This document shows positions 8,373 through 16,809 of a DNA stretch of 64,000 bases, in pieces. How positions within the stretch are numbered: the first letter of the stretch is position 1; each line of letters opens with the position of its first letter. The notes below the pieces were generated by a model that was given only the letters and a program-made list of their open reading frames with translations, made no database searches and was not told the origin of the DNA. Source of the DNA: Bacillus sp. B-jedd (GTDB taxonomy: Bacteria; Bacillota; Bacilli; Bacillales; Cytobacillaceae); the NCBI RefSeq assembly GCF_000821085.1, contig NZ_CCXR01000001.1, forward strand, positions 2,253,001 through 2,317,000. Direction: 5' to 3'. The position numbers and the translations under genes are program-made.

Positions 8373-9779
8373 TTAAAATTCCGAAAAAAGGTTAAATGTG
8401 AGCTGTCCATGGGAATCTTCATCGTTCTCCGTTGATCTTGCCAGATCTTTTTTCTTATCCAATACGTCAGATTGGCAGGAAAGTGATTTGTAGCATTGAT
8501 CTGGGTCAATAATTGGCGCAGGATATCCCAGCCTGAAAAATCCAGGAAAAAGCCATGGCTCATGAATATACCGTTCCGGCAGGCCTTCCAATTCCGGCAG
8601 GAATCTTTTAATGAACGACCCATCTGGATTGATTTTCCTGCCTGCTCTTACAATATGAAAATAGTTTGAATTGCCCTTAAGAGCTGCTGCCATTTCTATT
8701 TGGTCTTCGTGGATGGGTGGGTCATAATCTAGTGATAGTGATCCAAGCAGTCTGGATACTCGCGATTTTTCAAGCCCTACACAATTTATTGCAAAAAAAG
8801 CAACCAGTCTTCTGAGGACAAATGGAAGCCAGCCTGTTTTCATAAGACACGTTATTGAAGCGTCTATTATCGGAATGCCCGTCCTGCCCTCTTTAAGGCT
8901 TTCATAGTCTTTTTGCTGCTTCTTCCCTTCCCAAAGAACAGGTGAATTTGCCTGTCTATCTCCCAAATCCGTTTTAATTAAAAGAAATCGTTTATACAGA
9001 TTGCGAAGAAAGGCATCTAACGCCTTTTGTTGGCTCAATGGAGGGTTTTCCTCTAATAGCTTAACTGTCCCTAATACGACAAATTTCAGGGATATGTTCC
9101 CCCAGGCAAGGTAGGGAGAAAGGCGGCTGGAATAAAGTGATTCTTTTAACGGGCTATTTTTTGCGCTAAAATATTTTACATGCCTGTCGGAAAGGAACGA
9201 TTCAAGTGTTTCTATAGCATTGCCTTCTCCTCCGGCCTGCCCAAACCGGATGAACTCACCCTCTGGCTGAACACGGTTAAGTATGCTTGATGACGAAGAC
9301 AGCCAATCCGGGATTCGATTGGCCATGTTAATTTTGATTGGAGTGGTTACTTTCATGTGACTAATTTCGGCAAGCCATTTCTTAAATGTAATCGGTTGAT
9401 TTCCTTCTATATCGGAGGAAGGATAATCAACGTAATAAACCCCTCTGTCATCCAGCCACTTAAAAAAATCAGGTTTTGGGAAACCAGCCCCGCTATGAAA
9501 AAACAAGTTAAAAGGCCCGTTTTCTTCAAAAATCCGCGCAAAAATTTCTTCAGCGTCCCCGTACGCTATAAACAATGTGCCGCCAAGCTCCTCAATGCTT
9601 CCTGCCAAGTCCAGCAAGCTTTCCTTCACGTATTCATAATGCCTGGCTGACAGATTCCCTTTCTTCCAAACAGTAGGTTCGATAATATACAATGGCAAAA
9701 CCTCACCGAAAGTTGATGCTTTAAATAGAGGGTAATGATCCAACGTCCTTAAGTCCCTCCTGAACCAGACAATATTCAT
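8373..9779 (-). CDS. Divergent photolyase/cryptochrome-family flavoprotein
   Basis: A 468-residue protein with the photolyase alpha/beta antenna domain at the N-terminus (MNIVWFRRDLR) and the helical FAD-binding domain at the C-terminus (PDGSFIKRFLPELEGLP, YIHEPW). In usual members the segment after the DA-x-M-R motif reads TGW-x-N-x-R-M-R; here it is TGWLPFVLRR, so the Asn that contacts the flavin is replaced by Pro. The IHWPQ-like segment is IHEDQ. It therefore belongs to the superfamily but may not be a standard CPD photolyase. The ATG at 9779 is preferred over the TTG 15 bases upstream because GGGGGA lies nine bases before it. Confidence 0.75.
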   Translation of the reverse strand: MNIVWFRRDLRTLDHYPLFKASTFGEVLPLYIIEPTVWKKGNLSARHYEYVKESLLDLAGSIEELGGTLFIAYGDAEEIFARIFEENGPFNLFFHSGAGFPKPDFFKWLDDRGVYYVDYPSSDIEGNQPITFKKWLAEISHMKVTTPIKINMANRIPDWLSSSSSILNRVQPEGEFIRFGQAGGEGNAIETLESFLSDRHVKYFSAKNSPLKESLYSSRLSPYLAWGNISLKFVVLGTVKLLEENPPLSQQKALDAFLRNLYKRFLLIKTDLGDRQANSPVLWEGKKQQKDYESLKEGRTGIPIIDASITCLMKTGWLPFVLRRLVAFFAINCVGLEKSRVSRLLGSLSLDYDPPIHEDQIEMAAALKGNSNYFHIVRAGRKINPDGSFIKRFLPELEGLPERYIHEPWLFPGFFRLGYPAPIIDPDQCYKSLSCQSDVLDKKKDLARSTENDEDSHGQLTFNLFSEF

Positions 9780-9964
9780 CTGCAAATCCCCCAATACCGA
9801 TTAGCTTTTCTATACAATACCCTGCTTCCTGCCAGGGATTCTGCTAATAATAATTTTTATCTGCCGGGAATTTTCATTGTTCGTTAAATTTTCACTGGCA
9901 TTGGTATGAATCGAACTATAGACTAGGACAGGAGTATGCAAAATTATCATCGAGGTGGAAAACA

Positions 9965-10783
9965 ATGCGGCAAATTATATGGCAGGTTTTGGCCATAACA
10001 TTCTTTACAGCCTGTATGGCTTTTGCTTTAAACACATTCCTTATTCCCCATCAAGTGCTCACCGGCGGGGTTGCGGGGATAGCTATTATCATTCATCATT
10101 TTGTACCGCTTGGCACTGGATGGATTATTCTCCTCATAAACCTTCCGCTCTTTTTACTCGGCTATTTTCATTTGGGTAAAAAATTCCTGGTGTTTACGAT
10201 TTATTCTGTTATCTTGTTATCGCTTTTGATGAAGGTATTTCCAGTAGAGGCTTTTAGCAGCGACTTGTTGCTGTCGGGGATATTTGGAGGCGTCCTTTTC
10301 GGCACCAGTGTAGGAGGCCTTATCAGATTCGGCGGTTCTGCCGGCGGTATTGATATCATCAGTCTCATACTCGCCAAGCGAAAGGATTTGCCAGTAGGCG
10401 TTTTGATTACTTGGATCAACTTGTTTGTAGTCCTTTGCTCGGGAATCGTTTTCGGAGCGGATAAAACTCTTTATACTTTATTTGCCATCTTTGCATCAGG
10501 ACGCGCCGTGGATACGATTCATACCAACCATATCAAATTGGCAGTTACGATTGTAACTGAAAAGTGGGATGATCTGAATGAAGCATTACTAAAACTTCAC
10601 CAGCGCGGGATTACGATGACAGAAGCTGAAGGCGGATATACACACGAACCTAAAAAAGTCCTTACGACAGTAATCACAAAATATGAATTATCGGAAACTA
10701 AGGAAACAATCAGGAAGACTGACCCAGAGGCATTTGTGCATATCACGAAAGCAATCGAGGTAATGGGGCGGTTTAGGCGCTAG
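9965..10783 (+). CDS. YitT family membrane protein (DUF161 + DUF2179)
   Basis: A 272-residue protein with five or six membrane helices in the first 190 residues (TGGVAGIAIIIHH, FGGSAGGIDIISLILAKR) and a soluble C-terminal DUF2179 domain (about 195-272, LLKLHQRGITMTEAEGGYTHEP). This is the Bacillus YitT/YpjC/YqfU architecture, a family of unknown transport or regulatory function. Its ATG follows GAGGTGG. It stands alone between the divergent photolyase gene and the convergent exoA, with a hairpin after the stop. Confidence 0.88.
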   Translation: MRQIIWQVLAITFFTACMAFALNTFLIPHQVLTGGVAGIAIIIHHFVPLGTGWIILLINLPLFLLGYFHLGKKFLVFTIYSVILLSLLMKVFPVEAFSSDLLLSGIFGGVLFGTSVGGLIRFGGSAGGIDIISLILAKRKDLPVGVLITWINLFVVLCSGIVFGADKTLYTLFAIFASGRAVDTIHTNHIKLAVTIVTEKWDDLNEALLKLHQRGITMTEAEGGYTHEPKKVLTTVITKYELSETKETIRKTDPEAFVHITKAIEVMGRFRR

Positions 10784-10850
10784 CTCTATTTTTTACCACA
10801 CCGGAATAATTGAAGGAGTTATTATCAAGTGATACGACGCAAGGCAGTGA

Positions 10851-10882
10851 AACCTTGCTGGTGTCTGAAAAGCCAGCAAGGT
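10851..10882 (+). terminator. Hairpin between yitT-like gene and exoA
   Basis: An 11-bp inverted repeat (AACCTTGCTGG / CCAGCAAGGTT) separates two convergent genes. The T tract is short, so termination strength is uncertain. Confidence 0.55.
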
Positions 10883-10894
10883 TCCTTTCCGGCG

Positions 10895-11647
10895 CTATTC
10901 TAATTCGAGGATGACCGGACAATGGTCGCTGCCCATTATGTAACAGTCTATATGCGCATCTTTTAGCCTGTTCTCAAGTTTCCTGGATACGAGGAAATAA
11001 TCGATGCGCCAGCCTATGTTCCTCTCTCTTACCTTGCTCATATAGGACCACCAGGTGTAGGCGCCTTCTTTATCCGGGTAGAAATACCGGTAGCTGTCAA
11101 TATAGCCCGCTTCAAGAAGCTCCGACATTTTTTCTCGTTCTTCAGCCGTAAAACCAGAATTGCCGACATTTGATTTCGGGTTTTTCAAATCAATCCAGGC
11201 ATGTGCTACGTTTAGGTCACCGCAAAGAATAGCCGGTTTCTTTTCTTCCAGAGAAAGCAAATGTTCCTTGATTTGTTCCTCCCAGCTTAACCGATAATCC
11301 AATCTTGCTAAATCACGCTGTGAATTTGGTGTATAAACGTTTACTAGGAAAAAGTCTTCAAATTCCAGCGTAATGATTCTTCCCTCGGGTTCAAAATCCA
11401 TATCGCCCAAACCATATTGGACGCTTATTGGCTTTTGCTTGCTGAATACAGCTGTGCCGGAATACCCCTTCTTTTCAGCGTAATTCCAAAATTGATGGTA
11501 TCCTTCCAGTTCCAGCGCGATTTGCCCTTCCTGGCATTTGATTTCCTGCAGACAGAAAATATCCGCATTAGCCTGTTGAAAATAATCCAAAAAACCTTTG
11601 TTTACACATGCGCGAATTCCATTTACATTCCACGATATTAATTTCAT
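10895..11647 (-). CDS. exoA: Exodeoxyribonuclease III / AP endonuclease
   Basis: A 250-residue Xth/ExoA DNA-repair nuclease that cuts at abasic sites and removes 3' blocks. Signature residues are in order: MKLISWNVNGIRA (Asn), FCLQEIK (metal-binding Glu), YTPNS, ILCGDLNVAH (Asp/Asn), and the C-terminal GSDHCPV with catalytic Asp-His. The frame is open upstream to a TTG at 11662, but the ATG at 11647 has GGGGG at the right spacing and gives the standard family N-terminus. Confidence 0.95.
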   Translation of the reverse strand: MKLISWNVNGIRACVNKGFLDYFQQANADIFCLQEIKCQEGQIALELEGYHQFWNYAEKKGYSGTAVFSKQKPISVQYGLGDMDFEPEGRIITLEFEDFFLVNVYTPNSQRDLARLDYRLSWEEQIKEHLLSLEEKKPAILCGDLNVAHAWIDLKNPKSNVGNSGFTAEEREKMSELLEAGYIDSYRYFYPDKEGAYTWWSYMSKVRERNIGWRIDYFLVSRKLENRLKDAHIDCYIMGSDHCPVILELE

Positions 11648-11660
11648 ATTCCATTCCCCC

Positions 11661-11709
11661 AAAAATTAAAAAAGAGGCTGAGCCGGCCATATATCCGGCA
11701 GGCAGCCCC
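11661..11709 (-). terminator. Intrinsic terminator after ppiB
   Basis: A 13-bp stem (GGGGCTGCCTGCCGG against CCGGCTCAGCCTC, minus strand) is followed by a run of six T. It separates ppiB from exoA, so exoA needs its own promoter or read-through. Confidence 0.75.
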
Positions 11710-11723
11710 TTTATCAACCTTGT

Positions 11724-12161
11724 TTATTCTTCAAAGACCTCAACTTTTTCCATTACATCGCCGTTTCTCATTCTTCTGGCGGTTTCTAGCCCAGAAGTCA
11801 CTTTTCCAAATACAGTGTGAACCCCGTCCAGGTGTGGCTGAGGTTCATGGACGATGAAGAACTGGCTTCCGCCTGTATCTTTCCCTGCATGCGCCATTGA
11901 CAATGCCCCAGCAACATGTTTATGCGGGTTCCCTACTGTCTCACATTTAATTGTATAACCGGGGCCTCCTGTACCTGTCCCATGCGGGCAGCCGCCTTGG
12001 CTGACAAATCCGGGAATGACCCTGTGGAATGTCAATCCATTATAAAATCCTTTATTAGCCAAAGTTTCAAAGTTTTCTACAGTACCTGGTGCTTCTTCAG
12101 GATATAATTCGAATTGAATTTTTTCTCCATTTTCCATTGTAAAAACGCCTTTTTTTGCCAT
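11724..12161 (-). CDS. ppiB: Cyclophilin-type peptidyl-prolyl cis-trans isomerase B
   Basis: A 145-residue cytoplasmic cyclophilin that speeds proline isomerisation during folding. The core is clear: [13 protein letters not shown] with the catalytic Arg, [31 protein letters not shown] and [11 protein letters not shown]. There is no signal peptide, so it acts inside the cell. The ATG at 12161 has AAGGAG eight bases upstream. A hairpin terminator follows. Confidence 0.95.
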   Translation of the reverse strand: MAKKGVFTMENGEKIQFELYPEEAPGTVENFETLANKGFYNGLTFHRVIPGFVSQGGCPHGTGTGGPGYTIKCETVGNPHKHVAGALSMAHAGKDTGGSQFFIVHEPQPHLDGVHTVFGKVTSGLETARRMRNGDVMEKVEVFEE

Positions 12162-12251
12162 AAGAACATCTCCTTATCTCAGATAACAAATATGATACCA
12201 TTTCTTTTTCCAAGAATGAAATAATTTGCCGGAACAAGCTGGTGGGAGTAT

Positions 12252-12281
12252 TTGATAATTGGCCTTAGAGCGTGTTACAAT
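12252..12281 (+). promoter_or_regulatory. Strong sigma-A promoter for a candidate small RNA
   Basis: TTGATA (12252-12257) and TACAAT (12276-12281) are spaced by 18 bases, with an extended -10 TG one base upstream of TACAAT. No coding region follows. The predicted start near 12288 coincides with the first base of a 10-bp stem. Confidence 0.65.
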
Positions 12282-12287
12282 GGCATT

Positions 12288-12373
12288 GCCCTTTCCGAAA
12301 ATCGCTTGTTGCGGGACACTTAACCAGGTCGGACGGAAAGGGCAGGCGCTCCTTCGGGGGCGTCTTTATTTTT
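12288..12373 (+). ncRNA. Candidate small RNA, about 85 nt, family unknown
   Basis: The stretch opens with a perfect 10-bp stem (GCCCTTTCCG at 12288-12297 with CGGAAAGGGC at 12334-12343) enclosing a 36-base loop. It ends in an intrinsic terminator (GGCGCTCC, TTCG loop, GGGGCGTC, 12345-12364) with a T-rich tail. The promoter places the transcript start on the stem. It lies between ppiB and mug, pointing against both, and its tail overlaps the last codons of mug in antisense. I do not recognise it as 6S, SRP RNA, RoxS or SR1. Confidence 0.55.
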
Positions 12374-12878
12374 CCTTCAGCGTGGCAGCCAGGGAAGGCA
12401 ATTCACTGTATATGCCGATAATTTCTTCTATTTTCATTCTGACGAGACCACTAGAAGAAGGCGCGACGAAATCGGCCGTGCCAGGTACTATTTGTTCCTG
12501 CTGCTCTCCCCACGGTATTTCTTTTTTCAAACTATATTGCTGATAAACACCCTTACCGACAAAACAGGCGATAAGAGGCTTGTAAAACCTGATTTTTTCT
12601 TTTAAAATTTCCCGGCCGTCCCGGTATTCTTCCTTTGTTATTTCTTCAGCCGACTTGGTGGGTCTTTCAACAATATTTGTCAGTCCGAGTCCGATTTCCG
12701 GAAGTAATAAATCTTCTTCAGGTTTAAATTTTTCGGGGGTAATACCCGCTTCATGAAGAATTTTCCAAAAACGATTGTTTGGACTGGCAAAATGGTGGCC
12801 GGTCATCCCGGAAAGAATGCTTGGGTTGAACCCAATGAAAAGGATGTCGAGGCCTGGTCTAATGTGATCTTGAAGCAT
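12366..12878 (-). CDS. mug: G/U (G/T) mismatch-specific uracil/thymine DNA glycosylase
   Basis: A 170-residue member of the MUG/TDG branch of the uracil-DNA glycosylase superfamily. These enzymes excise uracil or thymine mispaired with guanine. Seen are the GFNPS active-site motif (catalytic Asn) near residue 17, the NNRFWKIL segment, LGLTNIV and the C-terminal PSSSGL loop. The ATG at 12878 has GGAGG upstream. The gene is monocistronic by context. Confidence 0.9.
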   Translation of the reverse strand: MLQDHIRPGLDILFIGFNPSILSGMTGHHFASPNNRFWKILHEAGITPEKFKPEEDLLLPEIGLGLTNIVERPTKSAEEITKEEYRDGREILKEKIRFYKPLIACFVGKGVYQQYSLKKEIPWGEQQEQIVPGTADFVAPSSSGLVRMKIEEIIGIYSELPSLAATLKEK

Positions 12879-12937
12879 TGGCTTTCCTCCATTTCTAGTT
12901 TTCTTTTCATCCTAATGAATTTAATTGCTTATGTATA

Positions 12938-12964
12938 CAAAAAAGCCGCAAACGCGGCTTTTTG
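12938..12964. terminator. Bidirectional intrinsic terminator
   Basis: A perfect AAAAAGCCGC / GCGGCTTTTT hairpin with T or A runs on both sides lies after the stop of the 87-aa gene and upstream of mug. Confidence 0.75.
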
Positions 12965-12970
12965 TGTTCA

Positions 12971-13234
12971 CTATTTTGCATTACGACCGGAAGGCTGTTG
13001 GGGAGACAACTCTGAAGAGAACTCTGCCATAGCCGTATTTCTCAACATGGAACCGGGCATCATCCGTTCTGCCGCGTTCTGGATTTTCGGCAAAAAGCGG
13101 CGGTAGCGGGTTTTACGCAGCCCCATAGCCGTGGCGCTAATGCCGAGTCCAACAAGTGAAGCCCAAAACATCCGTTTATTCTGCCTGCTGCTTGCTATAC
13201 CTCTGAACAGTGAAGCCACCATCCGGAAATTCAT
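12971..13234 (-). CDS. Small basic hypothetical protein with one membrane segment
   Basis: An 87-residue protein of no family I recognise. A central hydrophobic stretch (MFWASLVGLGISATAMGL, about residues 24-41) is flanked by Arg/Lys-rich segments, and the tail is Ser/Pro/Gln-rich. I chose the ATG at 13234 because GGAAGGAG stands nine bases before it. The upstream in-frame ATG at 13315 has no ribosome binding site. It may be a small membrane-associated protein; no function can be stated. Confidence 0.6.
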   Translation of the reverse strand: MNFRMVASLFRGIASSRQNKRMFWASLVGLGISATAMGLRKTRYRRFLPKIQNAAERMMPGSMLRNTAMAEFSSELSPQQPSGRNAK

Positions 13235-13379
13235 ATGCAGCCGCTCCTTCCATAGTTTAATCGGAATCCCGAAAGGCCTTCCGTTATTAGTATCATGAGC
13301 TTTAACTTCCGGCATACGAATGTGTTCCAGCCAGTTTTGGAATTTTTGACTGTAAAAATTAGATTTCTGAACTTTTGGT

Positions 13380-13700
13380 TCAGGCCGGAAAGCGCTCTTC
13401 CAGCCAAGCCTTTAAAATCCTTTCAAGGTCTGGATGAAGGGGCAGGGCCGATTCTCTCACAATGTCTTTTTTCGCACTGAAAGGCGTTGAACGGGCCTCG
13501 ATATATTTGCAAGAGTGTCCCATATTTTCAATAACAGTAAAAGAAGCATCTCCTTTTACATACTCAGGAAGTTTCTTAAGTACGCCAGGATCCGCTTGGA
13601 TGTCATATTCTCCGGTAACACCGAGAACGGGACATTTCACTTGCGTTAGGTCATCGCGGACATTAAAAATTTTTGCAAGACCTATCAATAAATAAAGCAC
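13380..13700 (-). pseudogene. C-terminal remnant of an alpha/beta hydrolase gene
   Basis: The frame encodes about 106 residues that read as the last third of an alpha/beta hydrolase: CPVLGVTGEYDIQADP (acid residue of the triad) and IENMGHSCKYIE (catalytic His). The first roughly 150-200 residues, with the oxyanion region and nucleophile Ser, are missing. The frame opens right against the terminator hairpin of the neighbouring gene at 13687-13724, with no usable ribosome binding site. A 5' deletion that joined it to that neighbour is the simplest reading. Confidence 0.7.
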
Positions 13701-13724
13701 CGGAAAATTTCTTTTTACCGGTGC
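13687..13724 (-). terminator. Terminator overlapping the stop codon of the RHH-like gene
   Basis: GCACCGG / CCGGTGC arms surround an A/T loop that includes the TAA. A T-rich run follows on the minus strand. Confidence 0.65.
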
Positions 13725-13900
13725 CTGCTTTTTTGCTTTTCCATTATTTCGTATGATTTCTCTATGATATCAGTTAAAACATCACCTTTATAAATCCTGC
13801 CAACTTTCATATTATCCTGGTAATAGGCGACAATCTCATCTAACTTCTCGTATGTCTCCTTCGTAATCCGCACATTTAATTGCATTCTTTGATTTTCCAA
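13715..13900 (-). CDS. Small ribbon-helix-helix-like DNA-binding protein
   Basis: A protein of about 60 residues: a short beta-strand (MQLNVRIT) followed by two helices (KETYEKLDEIVAYYQ and YKGDVLTDIIEKSYEIME), the layout of CopG/Arc-type repressors. The family is not certain. The start is ambiguous: a TTG at 13900 has AGGTG six bases upstream, an ATG lies at 13885, and a TTG at 13942 lacks a good site. A TTGATA/TAATAA pair near 13942-13914 could be its promoter. It could repress itself or act on a plasmid-type partner that is no longer here. Confidence 0.55.
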   Translation of the reverse strand: MENQRMQLNVRITKETYEKLDEIVAYYQDNMKVGRIYKGDVLTDIIEKSYEIMEKQKSRHR

Positions 13901-14044
13901 GCCATTCACCTGCTTATTAAAATTGCTAGCACTTGATATCAACGTACTATCTGATTTATATCATCTGCTAACCCTTTTAATTATAAACCATTTCTTCTTA
14001 TTTTTGAAATAAAGCAATTATTTTCACGAATCGTAGATGCCTGC

Positions 14045-14803
14045 CTACTTTCCGACAAGTTTTAATTCGTTCTCGCTTCTATTTTCCATGATCCGCTTTA
14101 AAATATCCTCAACATGGCATTGAAATGCCCGCTGGGCCCGCTGCCTCGGCCTTGGCAGATCAATCATTCTGTCCATGACTATTTTACCGTGCTCAATTAA
14201 TATCACCCTGTCGGATATCGCTACAGCTTCTTCTACATCATGTGTAACTAAGATTGACGTGAATTGCCGAGTCTTCCATATTTCCTCTATCAGGTCCTGC
14301 ATTTCAAGCCTTGTAAGGGCATCCAATGCCCCAAGCGGCTCATCGAGGAGAAGTATATCCGGCTCATGCATCAGCGCCCTTGCAAGCGCCACCCTCTGTT
14401 TCTGCCCGCCCGAAAGCTTTGATGGCCAATCCTTGTATCTTTCTGCAAGTCCTACATTCTTCAACGAACTAAGTGCCTTTTGCTTCCAGTCACCGGAAAG
14501 GCCAAGGCCTAAATTTCCCAACACCGTTTTCCATGGCAGGAGCCGTCCATCCTGGAACATGATTCTTGCTTCTTTATTCAAACCATTAAGTTTTTTTCCC
14601 TTTATTAGAACCTCTCCAGTGTCATATAATTCAAGGCCTGCGATCAACCGCAGCAATGTGCTTTTTCCGCATCCACTTTTTCCGACAATCGAAATGAATT
14701 CGCCTGGAGCTGCCTCGAGGTTTATTCCATTAAGGACAGTCCTGTCTCCGTATTTTTTGACAAGATTCCGGGTTAGAACATATGGAGTATGTTCAATATC
14801 CAC
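14045..14803 (-). CDS. ssuB: Aliphatic sulfonate/nitrate-type ABC transporter ATPase
   Basis: A 252-residue ABC ATPase: Walker A GKSGCGKST, Q-loop MFQDGRLLPW, signature LSGGQKQR, Walker B ILLLDEPLGALD, switch His VTHD. The FQDGRLLPWK wording is typical of the SsuB/TauB/NrtD group. It starts at a GTG with AAAGGGG upstream. It follows ssuC by 26 bp, completing an ABC importer. No monooxygenase (ssuD) lies in the cluster, so the substrate could be another small sulfur or nitrogen compound. Confidence 0.88.
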   Translation of the reverse strand: MDIEHTPYVLTRNLVKKYGDRTVLNGINLEAAPGEFISIVGKSGCGKSTLLRLIAGLELYDTGEVLIKGKKLNGLNKEARIMFQDGRLLPWKTVLGNLGLGLSGDWKQKALSSLKNVGLAERYKDWPSKLSGGQKQRVALARALMHEPDILLLDEPLGALDALTRLEMQDLIEEIWKTRQFTSILVTHDVEEAVAISDRVILIEHGKIVMDRMIDLPRPRQRAQRAFQCHVEDILKRIMENRSENELKLVGK

Positions 14804-14829
14804 AGATCAATCACCCCTTTCCAAAACAC

Positions 14830-15594
14830 TCAGGCATTCCATTTCAGCCATCTATCCTCCATCGCCCTAGCGATTACGTCCGATAATTTGCCAAAAAGCG
14901 CGTAAAGGACAATGCTAAGCACGATCACATCCATTTGAAAAAACTCCCTTGCATTCATGGCCATATAACCAATTCCAGAATGCGCTGAAATTGTTTCCGC
15001 TACGATTAGTGTAAGCCACATGACCCCCAGTGAAAAGCGGACTCCTACTAAGATAGAGGAAAGCGCACCCGGAAAAATGATGTTGAAGAAAAGCGGCATA
15101 CCTTTTAATCCATAAGCTCTTCCCATCTCGATCAATCCTTTGTCAACTGACTTGATCCCGTGATAAGTATTGATATAAATTGGGAAAAGCACACCAATGG
15201 AAACGAGGAAAATCTTGGACGTTTCGTCTATTCCAAACCATAGGATGACAAGGGGAATCATGGCAAGATGGGGAATGGTCCTCAACATTTGAATGGAAGT
15301 ATCAAATATTAGTTCCGAGAGCTTAAAAATGCCGTTAAAAAGCCCAAGAATAAATCCTAAAGTACCGCCAATTAGAAATCCCGCCACGGCCCTCCACAGG
15401 CTTACTGAAATATGTTCCATTAATTCCCCAGTGCGCATAAGATGAATCCCCGCCTTAAAAACAGCAGTCGGAGCGGGGAGTATTCTCGCTGGAATGAGCC
15501 CCATCAAGGCAAAAGCTTGCCAACAAATTAAAATAAAAAGTGGGAAAATCCAGGGAATCATTTTGGAGCGATATTTTTTAAAAAGAGGCATCAT
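14830..15594 (-). CDS. ssuC: ABC transporter permease, SsuC type
   Basis: A 254-residue membrane permease with about six helices and the EAA loop (EMGRAYGLKGMPLFFNIIFPGALSSILVG). It forms the channel for the SsuA-bound substrate and is energised by SsuB. The start has GGAGAC upstream. It lies 18 bp after ssuA on the same strand, so A, C and B form one operon. Confidence 0.88.
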   Translation of the reverse strand: MMPLFKKYRSKMIPWIFPLFILICWQAFALMGLIPARILPAPTAVFKAGIHLMRTGELMEHISVSLWRAVAGFLIGGTLGFILGLFNGIFKLSELIFDTSIQMLRTIPHLAMIPLVILWFGIDETSKIFLVSIGVLFPIYINTYHGIKSVDKGLIEMGRAYGLKGMPLFFNIIFPGALSSILVGVRFSLGVMWLTLIVAETISAHSGIGYMAMNAREFFQMDVIVLSIVLYALFGKLSDVIARAMEDRWLKWNA

Positions 15595-15612
15595 TTTGAA
15601 TGTCTCCTTTAG

Positions 15613-16599
15613 TTATTTTAGTACATCTTCAATATCTATTTTTTTCGGTATTATCTTCAGTTTATAAAAAGTATCGGCAATTTCCTGCTGCTCCTTGACT
15701 ATCTGCGGACTCATTTCATCCACTCCATAAATTCTGCGTTTCACCGCTATTTCAAGAGATTCCTCATCCACTTTAAGGATTGGCGAAAGCAATTCCACCA
15801 ACTCTTTATGATGTGCATTTGCCCACTCTAAAGATTTTTTCACTTCAGCAATAATATCTGCAATCACCTCTTTTTGTGTGGCAAAATCCCTGCTCGCGAG
15901 AAAAAAGTCCCTGTCTGTCGTAAGCCCTTCTCCGTTAACAAGCATCCTTGCTCCCGCATTGACTTCCGCTGATGAGGTAAATGGATCCCAGACTACCCAT
16001 GCATCTATGTTTCCCTTTTCAAATGCAACCCGGCCATCTCCCGGTGCAAGATATGCAGGTTTAATATCTGTATATTGAATCCCGGCTTTTTCCAGTGCTT
16101 TAATAAGCAGGTAATGGGAACTTGAGCCTTTTGCGAATCCTATCGTCTTCCCTTTCAAATCACCAAGTGACTTAATTGGGGAGTCTTTTGGAACTAGAAT
16201 CGCGCTGCCGTTAAATTTGGGCTTGCCCGCTGCTATATACACAAAAGGGGCATCAGCAGCCTGGGCGAAAATGGGAGGCGAATCACCCGTCCTGCCAAAA
16301 TCAATGCTGCCGGCGTTGAGCGCCTCAACCAAAGCCGGACCTGCCTGAAATTCCCGCCATTCAACGGTAATGCCTTTTTTCTCAAGTCTTTTTTCAAGTG
16401 TCCCAAGAGATTTTAGGATAACAAGAGGCCCGTTTTTTTGATAACCAATGCGGACGGTCTTTATTCCTGCTTTGCCATCCGCTGTTCTGGCCTTTTCTTG
16501 TTCTTTTGATCCGCCCACTGTACAGCCGGATATGAGGGATCCCATCAACAATAATGCCACTATCCAAAGCATAATCGATTTTACACGGCAAAGATTCAT
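15613..16599 (-). CDS. ssuA: Substrate-binding lipoprotein of sulfonate ABC transporter
   Basis: A 328-residue lipoprotein: signal peptide with lipobox LISGC, then a periplasmic-binding-protein type 2 fold (VRIGYQKNGPLVILK, GDSPPIFAQA, GKTIGFAKGSSSHYLLIKALEKAG, WDPFTSSAE). These match SsuA/TauA/NrtA binding proteins, which present aliphatic sulfonates or similar oxyanions at the outer membrane face. GGATGGGG precedes the ATG. I looked for an S-box (SAM) leader upstream and saw none. Confidence 0.88.
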   Translation of the reverse strand: MNLCRVKSIMLWIVALLLMGSLISGCTVGGSKEQEKARTADGKAGIKTVRIGYQKNGPLVILKSLGTLEKRLEKKGITVEWREFQAGPALVEALNAGSIDFGRTGDSPPIFAQAADAPFVYIAAGKPKFNGSAILVPKDSPIKSLGDLKGKTIGFAKGSSSHYLLIKALEKAGIQYTDIKPAYLAPGDGRVAFEKGNIDAWVVWDPFTSSAEVNAGARMLVNGEGLTTDRDFFLASRDFATQKEVIADIIAEVKKSLEWANAHHKELVELLSPILKVDEESLEIAVKRRIYGVDEMSPQIVKEQQEIADTFYKLKIIPKKIDIEDVLK

Positions 16600-16809
16600 A
16601 AAAGCACCCCATCCTTTGCATTAGACTCTAGGCGCATTAATCAACCTGTTTTAAATGTATGAGCAAAAAACAGATAGGTTCCTGTCCATTGAAAATTTTT
16701 TTAAGTGGCCGGGATCGGTTTTAAATAAATGAAATTTTCAGCAGTTTGTTCTGATCAGCCATCAGTCTTTCATATACTGGTTTTGAACTTGTCCAAAATG
16801 GAGGGCTAT

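Noticed and set aside
8300..8623. Minus-strand open frame overlapping the end of the photolyase gene
   Set aside because: A shadow in another frame of the photolyase coding region, with no homology signal and no own start site.
16600..16728. SAM (S-box) riboswitch before ssuA
   Set aside because: The short leader lacks the S-box conserved helices and a terminator.
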